DNA of 64,000 bases from Sciurus carolinensis (Eukaryota > Chordata > Mammalia > Rodentia > Sciuridae): contig NC_062221.1 of the NCBI RefSeq assembly GCF_902686445.1, forward strand, positions 34,674,575 to 34,738,574. Direction: 5' to 3'. The number at the start of each line of letters is the position of its first letter. Position 1 is the first letter of the stretch. The position numbers and the translations under genes are program-made. Below the pieces are notes generated by a model that worked only from the letters and a program-made list of their open reading frames with translations, ran no database searches and had not been told where the DNA came from. Positions 25,791 through 36,259 of this stretch are shown here, one piece after another.

Positions 25791-26948
25791 TCAATGAAAA
25801 AATTATATATCATTTGTTCCCCTACTACAATAATGCAAACAGTATCATTTGTCTCAATTGGTTTTAAAAATGTTTTTCTTTCTTGCTATGCAAAAATCGA
25901 TCAGTGCTCTAATGTATGTAAACTATGTACACATGATATACCTTATTTTGTTTTTGTTCCTATGACAATATACTAAACTAGACAAGAATGAGCCATGCCT
26001 ATTCTGCTTTCTGTCTTTTTAGAATTGCCAAAACCAAAATTGATCAATTTCAAACAAGAGATTGCTCTGAGACTTTAAGTGATATGAAATTGATGGACGT
26101 ATAAGTTGTATGCACTTCCAATCATTGTTCCTTTCTCCACACGGGGTTGTCTAACTTGAATAGTAAAATTTATCTCTTGTGTCAAATTCCAGAGGATTCA
26201 AAGATTTAAAACATAAAAATCACCTATGGAGAATCTGGAAAAAGCATGGGTAAAAGGTAGGGATGAGAAAGACATTTCTCAGCTAGACTTCTACTGAAAA
26301 TGTAATTTAATAAAATAATAATTACATGAACCCATCAACTTTGGGGAAGACATAAACATTCAGACCATAATATTTTTCTTTAAAGACATTAATAGTTCTG
26401 AATTTTTTTTTTTCCTTTTTTACAGTCCAGAGGTCTTTTGATTACACCTTTTATGACATGAGTTCATAGGGACTAATCTCCCGAAGTTCAGGCTCTTTTC
26501 CATTGTTTCTCACAATGTGTGCTTGTTGGAATGGATAAGGCTGGTGTTTCATTTGAAGTTTTGGATCTTTATTGGCTTCTTCACAGGTACCTTATGGTTT
26601 CTTTATTTTTCTAGTCACTATCTTTCACTCATTTTAGGAAGTTATCTTGACTCTTAAGAGCACTTAGGATGCTTAATTGTATATTAATTATATTGGTAAG
26701 AATCTTATCTTAAACTCCTGTGTTTACAACAATGCCAGCAGCACTGCAGTTTTGCCATAGTGGTATTTTGGTGGCATTTGCTTATGAATAGTGTTCTTCC
26801 CTTAATGACTACAGTATTTCCCTTCTCATGGATTTGCATATATGGCCAAAGGAACATGTTTTCTAAAAGGCCTAGAGAACATGTTTCAGAACCTACTCTT
26901 TATCTTTGTGTTTCTTATTTGGTGAATTACTGGAAAATAGTGGTTTCA
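25791..26948. other. Unassigned DNA, fragment of a MaLR/MER-like repeat
   Basis: About 26,250-26,375 ('tttggggaagacataaacat tcagaccata') resembles the end of an old LTR or DNA repeat. There is no gene; the small frames are chance. Confidence 0.4.
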
Positions 26949-27035
26949 GGCTGGGGATGTAGCTCCATGGCAGGGCATTTGCCTAACATGTGCAAGGTCT
27001 GGTGTTCAAACTCTAGCAGGGGGACATGCAGGGAT
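26949..27035 (+). repeat. ID-type SINE
   Basis: 'ggctggggatgtagctccat' (A-box region), 'catgtgcaaggtctggtgtt caaactc' (B-box region). The A-tail has decayed. Derived from tRNA-Ala. Confidence 0.8.
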
Positions 27036-27777
27036 GAAAGATAGGAAGGCCTCTGCTCTCTCACACTGCAGGCCTTCTTGCTGGATGTATTATAGTGAGA
27101 GAAGAACACATATGGATGAGTCCAAAGGAATACAAGTGTCAGATAAATTCTTTGGTAGAATGAGATAATATTCCCAAGAGCATGTAGTATTAATCTTAAG
27201 TTTACAATATAGCTAGAATTTAGTGGTTTGAAATAAATGAAGAATTTGATGTTAGACAGAAGATACAGCACATAGAACTGAATTTAAAAATTTAAAAATA
27301 TTTTAGTTGTGGAGTAAAATATGCATGTGAAAGAGTGTACAACTAAGCTAGGAAGGCTGATCATTGAGGTCTCTACTCAATTCTTGCACATCTGTCTTCA
27401 TTACCATTGTTTCAAATCTATCTATCCTATCAATCATTTTTCATCAGTCTACTTTCCTTTCATCTACTTACCCTTTCATCTACATATCATGCGTCTGTGT
27501 TTGAGGGAGGCAATGTTACAAAGTGATTCTTTGTGATTAGTATTTTCTGATATGCCCCCTATTATTCTGCCTACTCTTTACCTACTAACTGTCCAATCTT
27601 GTTTTCATCTAGACTTTTTAAACATCCATGTATAAAGTGATTTATATTGAGTCCTTCTGTTTTGTATTCTCATTATATCATTTTCCTTGGCAATTTCACC
27701 ATATATCATTGGCTTTAATTGCCATTCATGCCTTTTGCAAATGTCTCTTAGCCAATGTCATTCTTCTGTTCATCAAA
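27036..27777. other. Unassigned DNA
   Basis: No gene seen. 27,380-27,490 is a pyrimidine-rich stretch with 'atctatc/tcatctac'-type short repeats. Confidence 0.45.
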
Positions 27778-27788
27778 CCTTCTCTTGC

Positions 27789-27876
27789 GGGGCTAGGGAG
27801 ATAGCTCAGTTGGTAGAGTGCTTGCGAACAAGGTCCTGGGTTTGATTCCCTAGCACGGCCAAAAAAAAAAAAAAAA
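27789..27876 (+). mobile_element. Young ID SINE insertion with 11-bp TSD
   Basis: The body begins 'ggggctagggagatagctca gttggtagag' and carries a near-consensus B box ('ggtttgattcc'), followed by a pure A16 tail (27,861-27,876). It is flanked by identical 11-bp copies of 'ccttctcttgc' at 27,778-27,788 and 27,879-27,889, the mark of L1-driven insertion. The unbroken tail and perfect duplication suggest a recent event. Confidence 0.9.
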
Positions 27877-27889
27877 GCCCTTCTCTTGC

Positions 27890-29175
27890 ATCCAGGAAAT
27901 TTCAGAGACATTTCAAATCCAGTGATGCTTACATTAAACTAATTGTCTCCTTCCCCTGTCTCAGTACTTTAACCTGCACTTTCAGGAATAACATTTCAAC
28001 TTCAAGTATATTTATTTGAAAATTTCTGGACCCTTCTCATTTCCATATTCAATGAATCTGTCATTACTTCTGCATATTCCATTTCTAAATCCTCTTTCAA
28101 ATCTTCATATCTTCATTACTATTATAGCAGTGTCTACATATCTTCATGTTTAATATCACCTTTTTTTTTTTCCTATTGCTATCACCAGAGTAATTTATGA
28201 CCAGAGGTTAACTTTCTACTACTCTCCATATAAAACTCATTATTACCATCTAGTGAAATCATAATGATATCCTCCAATGTTTTCATTTAACTTTACACTG
28301 TCAAATAAAACATACAGTGATAAAACCTCAGAAATGTCTAGTGTAATTTATAATTAGAAAATAACCAAACACCTAATCATTCTCCAAATCAAAGTCAGAA
28401 AGTTGCCATAATCCCAGAGCCTCCTGGATTGTTTTTGTTTTATTTCATTTTTTTTATCATAGAAAACCCCTTTCCAATAACTTACAGGTAATTTCTAGTA
28501 TGAACTTTGGGATAGTATTTACTTGTTTTCTTTAATAATATTATCTAAGTATGCATATTTAAATGCTAAAATGTAATGTTGCCTAATTTTAAACCTATAT
28601 CCTTTAGCTATCATGGTAGAAATATTTTAATATATTATTTTACCTCCATGGATCTCAATATCCTCTCTGTAATACAAAAGCTGGACAAAACTAGTGTCTA
28701 CTATGAATATCAAATAAAAGAATATGTTTCTGTAAGCAGTCCTTGATGTCCTGAGCTAAGTTGCTCTTTATGAATTCCACTCAATATCTTTTCTAATCAG
28801 TGACCTCCTCATCCTTAGCAAACTCAATATTTTATTTTTGACAATGAGGTGTGTCGAGGGGAGGCCCAGCAGGTTTTTATTCTATTCTCTCCAGTGACAT
28901 TAATGTTTCCAGAAGTGCTTACAGTTCACAAATTATAGTGTCACACATTGATTAGTCTTCTCCAAAATCTCTCACTGCTAGAATTCAGCCAACTGAATAA
29001 AAAGAGACCAACCAAATAGTGAGGCAGTTTTCTTAATAAATGCAGATGTCTTCTCACTAAGTTAAAATCTTCAGTTGTTCTGTAGCATTTCTCACTCAGC
29101 CCAAGAATGGATGTAGTTTGACTTTTCAAAGTAATGCTATTATCCATTGGATCCCCTTACATAAGTGGATGGACA
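27890..29175. other. Unassigned AT-rich DNA
   Basis: No gene or clear transposon is seen. T-rich runs lie at about 28,161 and 28,450. Confidence 0.45.
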
Positions 29176-29375
29176 CATTGCTATTACAATTATCAATGCA
29201 TACTAATGGGTTTTACTGTGGCATTTCCATACATGCATACATCATTTTAAAATCAAATTCTCCTTCCCTTTTCTCCTTTCTTACCTCTTCTCTCCCTCTC
29301 CCCTTAGGCCCCTTTCCCTTACAGCAGGGTCCACTCCATAAATACTCTCATCCCGAGAAGGCTTTCTAGCCCCTT
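29176..29375 (-). repeat. L1 3' UTR fragment (older subfamily)
   Basis: On the plus strand, 'ggcatttccatacatgcata catcatttt' followed by a pyrimidine-rich tract with 'ccccttaggcccctttccc' has the layout of a rodent L1 3' UTR in reverse. It differs in detail from the other L1 ends in the window. Confidence 0.5.
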
Positions 29376-29861
29376 CCCCCAATTATTCACTTTTATAGGG
29401 AACATAGGGTACTTGTTTACAAACTTAACTTTATGAAATAATAAAATTTTAAAGCATTCCCTGTGAAAAAGTATATCTTCCAAACTTCAAAAATGTGTAG
29501 AGCCCAGCAGTCTGCTATTAGATCCTATGGAAGTATAAGAAAAGGTTTTTAAATTCAGTACCTTTATTACAGCAGATTCACACTTGTCATGGGTTCCTGT
29601 CATCTAGTATTTATGGACTCTTCATTTGAAAATGTGTACTAAATATGCTTTCATGCCAAATTGCAAAATAATCATTTTGTTATTTTCATCTTTGCTGTAC
29701 TCATAACTGTACTATGCTGAAGCATCATTTTCTTCTTAAAATTCATTTCTTTGGTGAGCCCTCTGACACAAAATTTCCCTTAATCTTATGATTTTTATTC
29801 TTATGTTTTTAATATTTTTATTTGCCCTCTACTTTATAAGAATTATGTATCCATCAAAGGG
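29376..29861. other. Unassigned AT-rich DNA
   Basis: I see nothing assignable. Confidence 0.45.
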
Positions 29862-29862
29862 A

Positions 29863-29903
<41 letters not shown>

Positions 29904-29929
29904 CACACACATACACACACACACACAAT
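29862..29929. repeat. (CA)n microsatellite
   Basis: About 68 bases of CA repeat with three small interruptions (atgcacacacatacac). Confidence 0.95.
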
Positions 29930-30384
29930 GTAGTAGGTTTTGTCAAATCACTTATTATTCCTTAATGATTTGTAAGAATATTTTATAAATCAAAAAGGTA
30001 TAATTGTTAAAGTTCTTAAATACAAACCATGTCATTCATGTAACTTAAGTGGAAAAAAGGTTAAAGAGAGAATACTATGTATTGTAAAACGCTTCTCAAA
30101 AAATAATGAGAAAAGTGATGCTAGGCATTCAGAATCATAGCTGTAGCCCTATCTCAGAGGCTGCTTGATCACAGGTACTGTAGCTGCTGCCTCTCTATAC
30201 TAGATAGCACTATTGCTTTAGGAGTGAATCATAAAGTGCGCTTTTCCATGTTAGTTGTTCCAGGTTCAAAGTTTCAGATGTAAGCAGGCAGTGGATGGAG
30301 CTACAGTCATATGCCCAGGTGGCAAATTAAAACGCTGCAGGGACAACCAGACTGGCTTTTCAACTTCTGCAGTGCTAGTTAGGA

Positions 30385-30600
30385 TTCTGGAAATGTAATT
30401 CTCCTGAAACTGTTATCAATGCCAATCCAATAACAAGGACAAAGTTTTGAGAAAAAGGAAAAATAAGTTTTATTCCTTTTTTAGCTAAGGATAAAGAAAA
30501 CAGACTCATGTCACAGAGGCTACTAGTCCAACTGCTGAGGGAACAGAGGGCTTTAAAAGGGGGATATAAGGGCTGCTTTTTAGTTATCATTATCACTGAA
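30385..30600 (-). repeat. Possible LTR fragment
   Basis: 'aataagttttattcctttttt' in reverse context, with 'cagactcatgtcacagaggc' and 'gggctttaaaaggggga' (a TATA-like string on one strand), suggests an LTR, perhaps of the ERVL/MLT2 class. I cannot name it with confidence; it could be unique DNA. Confidence 0.3.
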
Positions 30601-30861
30601 TCTAATTAATATTTAACTTGCAGCCTTGAAAGAACTGTTTTATCAGTTTCCAGGTATAAAATTTCTTTACTTTTGTGGACAGTGAGTGGAAGTGCAGATA
30701 ACTCAGCTTAGGATTTGTATAATGTTAATCTTGCTTTCACAAAACTGGGGAAGAGAAGAGTTTTATATGTACATTTCAGAACAAACTAATTTTAAAAATA
30801 AATCTGATTTTCTTTCTGCTTTGGAATTTCACAGCAAACCTGGCTTAAAGGCAATAGCAAT

Positions 30862-30985
30862 ACTGGGCTGGAATTGTAGCAGTCTAGCATATATGAGGCC
30901 TTAGGTTAGATCCTCGCACCACATAAAGATAAATAGATAAATAAAATAAAGGTATTGTGTCCATCTACAACTAAAAAAAAATTAA
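30862..30985 (+). repeat. ID-derived SINE with long sciurid tail
   Basis: The body 'gggctggaattgtagcagtc tagcat', then 'cgcaccacataaagataaat' and 'aaaggtattgtgtccatcta caactaaaaa'. The same tail recurs at 62.4 kb and, reversed, near 34.5 kb, so it is a distinct SINE subfamily. Confidence 0.8.
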
Positions 30986-31394
30986 AAAGAAGATAATATT
31001 AATTTCTGTGCCACCACCTGAATGCTTTGCTGCCTTGAACTTGCCTCTGTTTGATTAATTAATCCATCCTTTTTCAACTCACCTCACAGAAAGTCAAGTC
31101 TCAGTACTTTGGCAAAATTTAGACAAGTTCTTTGCCAGAATGTAACATGAAAAACCTGTATTCCAATTTTTAGTACAGTGCCCATTCCACATTGAAACTT
31201 CATGAACCTAGTCTTTACTGTCCTTATTTTTAACTGGTATTCTTGTCTGCTGAACTCTCACCAGAATCATCCATTAAACTCTGCCTAAAACATTCTAAGA
31301 ATTCTCCAGTCTGCACCTCCAAACTCCTCCTGCAAACCAGTTCCAAATACTTCTGAACCATATGGTCAGATTAGTCATATTTTGGTATCAGTTT

Positions 31395-31560
31395 CTGTTA
31401 GAAAGCTTTTCATGTCTGTGACCAAAATACCTGATAAGAACAAATTAGTGGAGGAAAAGTTTATTTTTATGCATGGTTTCAAAGGTTCATTCTATGGTCA
31501 CATTTTGGGCCCAAAATGAGGCAGAAAATCATGGAAGAAGAACATAGTAAAGGAGTAAAA
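31395..31560 (-). repeat. MaLR LTR, distal half (split by a nested element)
   Basis: Reverse-oriented LTR text ('gtctgtgaccaaaatacctg', 'ggtttcaaaggttcattcta', 'cccaaaatgaggcagaaaat catgg'), homologous to 18,818-19,198. The matching proximal half is at about 32,838-33,035, so the LTR appears to have been split by the element between them. Confidence 0.5.
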
Positions 31561-31569
31561 CTGGGACCA

Positions 31570-32837
31570 AGGAAGGTGTGGTTGTTGAAAAGATTACAGC
31601 CACTAAAGAGATACTAAATACTACTAAATACTTTGCACAGAGACAATAGGAAAGATGCTTTGAGGGCATCTCAGAAATTGATAAGACCACATCCATCATA
31701 GGCTCAAGGGTTTAAAAGTAAAATCTCACTGGGAATAGATAAGTACCTTGCTTATACAGGGGTGCCTAGAATATTGTTTCACATGCTCATCCACTCAGAG
31801 GCCACTGTAGTTATGGTCTGGCGGTAGACCTTAGCATTGTCGAAATGATGCTTGTTCTGCAGCAATACAAAATGCTTAAATTAGTGAATCATGGAGATTG
31901 GAAAGGAAGAATTGGGAGGCCAGATAAAGTATAGCAGTATTGATATCCCTGTGGGGTTCTCCTGAGAGGACAACGCATGAAGCTGTGAAGGTGAGACTGA
32001 AGCTGGAATATAGAACCCAGTTATTAAGAGATTGCAGTGATATGGACTATTTGCTGAGGATATCTTATGGTTGCAAAGAAAGCCGTGCTAACTGAGAGGC
32101 CATGAGAACTGCAACTGGCAAGGATGAAGGGGAGTTCACTTCATGCAGCCATGTTGCCCAGATTCCAGAGGTGGTGATATAGGACTTGTTTGCTAACCTG
32201 GATTATATTTTGTTTTGGTCCCATCCCTTCTTTTTATGTTCCCATTCTTCCCTTTTGGAATGGGAATGTTTACTCTGTGACATTGCATATTAAATATATG
32301 TAACTTGATTTTTTTTTGGGGGGGTGGTACCAAGGATTGAACTCAGGGGCACTCCTCAACCACTGAGCCACATTCCCAGGCCCTGTTTTTTGTATTTTAT
32401 TTAGAAACAGGGTCTTACTGAGTTGCTTAGTACCTTGTTCTTGCTGAAGCTGGTTTTGAATTTGTGATTCTCTTGTGGAGCTGCTGGGATTATAGGCATG
32501 TGACTTGCTTTTGATAATTAAAGGAGCTCACAACCAAAAGTCTCTCAGATTACAATTTGAACTTGGACTTTTGGGCAATGCTAGAACTGTAAAGACTGTG
32601 AGATTCTTGGACATGGACTAAATATATGTTGCATTTTGAGATAGATATCAGCTTTTGGGAGCCAGGAACAGAATGATATGACTTGGATATGAAGTGTCCG
32701 GCAAAAGCCTCTGTATTAATGCAGAAATATACAGAGATAAAATAATTAGATTATGAAAACTATAATCAGTATATCCTGAATGGACTTAGTGATAATGATA
32801 GGCATCTGGGTTGTGACTGTGAGGAAGGACTCCTCGG
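31570..32837 (+). repeat. MaLR-type internal region plus truncated 3' LTR
   Basis: 31,570-32,665 reads as degraded non-coding internal sequence of a MaLR element (phrases such as 'tttggaatgggaatgtttac tctgtg' and 'gggagccaggaacagaatga'), followed by the LTR start 'atatgacttggatatgaagt gtcc' at about 32,676. A B1-dID SINE interrupts it at 32,310-32,506. No gag or pol frame survives. Confidence 0.5.
32310..32506 (-). repeat. B1-dID SINE
   Basis: Reversed composite: T/G run, 'aaggattgaactcaggggca', 'ccactgagccacattcccag', 'tattttatttagaaacaggg', 'gctgggattataggcatgtg'. It is inserted into the MaLR internal region. Confidence 0.85.
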
Positions 32838-33035
32838 ACATACACACCCAATGATCTACCCCTCCTTGAGCCATACCCTACCTGACTATAGTTACCACCC
32901 AGTTAGTCCATTCAAACTTGAAAGGACAAATTTCATTTATAGCTCTTATAATCTAATAGTTGCACCTCTGGATATTTCTATATTAGCACAGGAACTTTTA
33001 GGGTACACCTCATCTCCAAACCATAACAGTTATTA
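32838..33035 (-). repeat. MaLR LTR, proximal half
   Basis: 'ccataccctacctgactata gttaccacccagttagtcca' through 'cacctcatctccaaaccata acag' is the reversed LTR start. With 32,670-32,837 it forms an inverted pair of LTR 5' ends. Confidence 0.5.
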
Positions 33036-33548
33036 AATCCTAATTCAATGTTTCTTTTTTGTTCATTGTTCTATTTCTTGTATTTATATTCAAATATTCC
33101 AGTGTCATAAAGGAATTTTACAATGTAGAGTCATTTATTGCTTAATGGAAGTGATATTTTCTGAGATATGCAACATTTGCCAATTTTGTTTTTATGAAAA
33201 CATTATAGTGTGTACTTCAACAAACCTAAATGGTATAGTTCAATTACTCAGCATGGTCCCTCAATGCAATCAAGACACACAATAAAAATGGGATGTATGA
33301 GACCGCTGACAATAAAACAAAGCATACTGCTATTTTGTGGCAAACTTTTTTTTTATAAGAAGAAGGTGTATACTCTAAAACAATGATAAAATGGATAGTA
33401 TAGTAACTATGGAAGCTAGTAACATGGTTGATTGTTATTACATTATGTACCATACATAATTACTTTTGCTATACCTTCATATGACTGTCAGTATAATAGG
33501 TTTGTTTATACTGGGTTCACCACAAACAAATACTAAATACTACTATAT

Positions 33549-33645
33549 TGGTCTGGGAATATAACTGAGAGGCACAGCAGTTGTGTGGCATGTGCAAGGT
33601 CCTGAGTTCAATCACTGACATTGAAAAAATAATAATTAAAAAAAA
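33549..33645 (+). repeat. ID-type SINE
   Basis: 'ttggtctgggaatataactg', 'gcatgtgcaaggtcctgagt tcaatcac', A-rich tail. A diverged copy. Confidence 0.75.
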
Positions 33646-33984
33646 GCAATGCATTATGCTACAACATTAAAACAATGTAAGTAGGTGATAGAAAATTTTC
33701 AGCATTATTATAATCTTGTGGAACTATTTTGTTATACAAAGTTTATCACTGAGTTAAATGCCATATATGGCATATGACAGTACATTAATAAGTGACTTCC
33801 AGAACAGGCGAGTAAGGGGTTCATTAGATTCTCTCGTGATCAAAGCAAAATGTGGAGCAAATGGTGAATCCTTCACTTACAAAAAACTATTTGTATTTGT
33901 AAGAATAGCAATAATCTGTGGCATTGAAGTGAAAAATTCCTACCATATCTCTGTTAAATCACTTTGCACTAGTATAGCAAAGTA

Positions 33985-34270
33985 GGCTGAGTGACTTACA
34001 CAGAAACATCTTATTTCCTACAGTTCAAGGTGAAGGTTCCAGGATATCTGGAACCTGGTGGAGAATTAATTTCTAGTTTGCAAGTGGTTGTTGTCTCATT
34101 GAATAATGACATGGGACACAGAAGAGAGAAATAACCTGAGAGTTTCTCATTCTTTCTGTATAAGGACTTCAAAACCATTCATAAAGCTCCACCCTCATGA
34201 CCAATTATCTCCTGAAGTCCCCATTTTCAAATACCATCACACTAAGGATTAGACTTTAACATAAGAACTT
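33985..34270 (-). repeat. Old LTR/MER-like repeat fragment
   Basis: 'taaagctccaccctcatgac caattatctcctgaagtccc cattttcaaataccatcaca' is a phrase common to a dispersed ancient mammalian repeat (MaLR or related). I recognise the phrase, but not the exact family. Confidence 0.45.
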
Positions 34271-34489
34271 GTCAGCTGTCATAAGTGACTGATTTTTTTT
34301 GTAGATTTGCAAACATAAGTAGAGATTAATTTAAGTGATTCTTTTAAATGCTGTAATTCAGAGAAACAGAAATTAAACTCAATTAGTAAGAAGAAACTGA
34401 TAAATTTACAGCTTAGGGACTTTCTAATAGGAAAAACAAAATAAAGCAATGATGTAACTGTGACCAATCAAATATTTTCTTTATTTGTG

Positions 34490-34630
34490 TTTTTTTTTTT
34501 AATATATCTTTTAGATGTTGATAGACCTTTATTTTATTCATTTGATTTATATGTGGTGCTGAGAATTGAACCCAGTGCCTCACTCATGCTAGGCAAGAGC
34601 TCTACCACTGAGCCACAACCCCAACCCCTT
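34490..34630 (-). repeat. ID-derived SINE with long tail
   Basis: A T-run, then the reversed tail and 'tatgtggtgctgagaattga acccagtgcc', 'gctaggcaagagctctacca ctgagccacaacccca'. It belongs to the subfamily at 30.9 and 62.4 kb. Confidence 0.8.
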
Positions 34631-34965
34631 TATTTGTGTTTTATGTTGTAAAATCCTCCCTCTGCTTGCCCTCTGTGAAGCTCCTGAGCACTTTGGGTTT
34701 TGCTAGATTTATTAATCACTATTTGCTCAAATGTCAAAAAAAAAAAAATTGTTGCACCTCAGTTTACCTTTTCTACTATGTCTAAAAACCCAAGTATCCC
34801 TTTCCTGATCTTGTCCACAGGTACAAGGAAATGAGATATGAAAACCTCAATAACTCATGACCCAATTTGTACTTAAATGTGAAATAATTACATAAATACA
34901 AAATAGAATACAGTAATATGTTCCAAGTTTGATAAATTTTTAATTTAAAATCTTAGTTGTTTTAT

Positions 34966-35058
34966 GCTGGGGGTGTATTTCAGGGAAACAGCACTTGCCT
35001 AGCATGCTTGAAGCCCTGGGTACAATCCCTAGGACCAATAAACCAATAAATAAATAAC
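34966..35058 (+). repeat. ID-type SINE
   Basis: 'gctgggggtgtatttcaggg', 'ttgcctagcatgcttgaagc cctgggtaca', then an (aat)/(aaat) tail. Confidence 0.8.
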
Positions 35059-35953
35059 ATTTAACTTGTTTTTCTTAAGTTATGTTCATTTTAAAGATGA
35101 AGTACAAAGTTTTGACTAAGAACTTTCATTTATGATTCATAATTATATTAAGCTTTATGGAGAAAATTTATTGGTTTATATCAACATTTGTAGCTGGCTC
35201 ACAGAATTTCATGATTTTTTTCTTCTTTAAAATTGTCCTTAATTTGGTATTACTTGTGCTGCTTCGAACAGTACTTGTACTGCTTAAAGCTTAGAACAAC
35301 ATTTGTATTTTAAAAAAACACAGGCGTGTATAAAGTGTACAAATTTTCCTGTAATTAATGGCTTAGTTATCATGCATAAGTTTTGAATATCACATTTTCA
35401 GTAACTTTCTCACCAAAAACTTTCTGATTATTGTGATGCATTTTTATATTTGATCTTGGCTTATTTAATAGTGTATTGGTTAATTATCAAATAGTATTTT
35501 TTCAATTAATATTTTTACTACTTTCATAATTATATGAGAACCTTACATGTTTTTAATGTCATTCTCCATTCCCACCTTTGTGTGATCGTTTTGTATTAAT
35601 TATATCAATACATGTATTTTGATCCCAATATGATAGCATCATCATCATCATCATCAGTACTTAAACTATGGACATTTATTTATATATGACTGATTATTTA
35701 TCTTGACATTCTTCATTCTTGTTTTATTTTTCAAGGCACATTTAGTATTGCATTTTCTTTCTGTGCATATTTATAATATTTGAACTCTCATAGCTTTTGC
35801 TTTTGAAAAATATCTTTATTTCATTTTTATTTTTAAAGAACACTTTATCTTTTTATAGCATTCTGCACTGATATTTCTTCCATCATTTTGCATAATGAAT
35901 GTTTTGTTGTTGATTTTTAAAATAATGCATTTTTCCCCTCTGATTGCCTCCAT
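35059..35953. other. Unassigned AT-rich DNA
   Basis: No gene is seen. It contains a (CAT)n run at 35,638-35,656. It is the 3' flank of the L1 insertion and would have joined the sequence at 41,990 before the insertion. Confidence 0.5.
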
Positions 35954-35968
35954 TATTTTGCCATTTTA

Positions 35969-36259
35969 TTTTATTTTATTTTTTATTTTTATTTTTTTTA
36001 TTATTATTGTATACAAATGGGATACATGTTGTTTCTCTATTTGTACATGGAGTCAAGGCATACCATCTGTGTAATCATACGTTTACATAGGGCAATGATG
36101 TTTGATTCATTATTTTCTTCCCTTCCCCCCCACCCCTACCACCCCTCTTTTCCCTCTATACAGTCCTTCTTTCCTTCATTCTTACCACACTCTTTATCCC
36201 TAACCCTAAACCTAACCCTAAACCTAATGCTAACCCCTCCCACCCCCCAATATATGTCC
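35969..36259 (-). repeat. L1 3' UTR with telomere-like repeats
   Basis: On the plus strand, 36,198-36,237 reads as imperfect CCCTAA/CCCTAAA/CCTAA units (TTAGGG sense on the L1 strand). C-rich runs flank it (36,127-36,145 and 36,236-36,249), giving a G-rich tract on the L1 strand. The two other 3' ends of this type (4,983-5,212; 57,046-57,285) have the polypurine tract but no telomere-like units. Confidence 0.85.

Noticed and set aside
27789..27860. tRNA-Ala-like gene
   Set aside because: It has A- and B-box-like strings but is an ID SINE with an A-tail and target duplication. No proper cloverleaf was seen.
36198..36237. CRISPR-like or satellite array
   Set aside because: Units are 5-8 bp, imperfect and telomere-like, in a mammalian L1 3' UTR.
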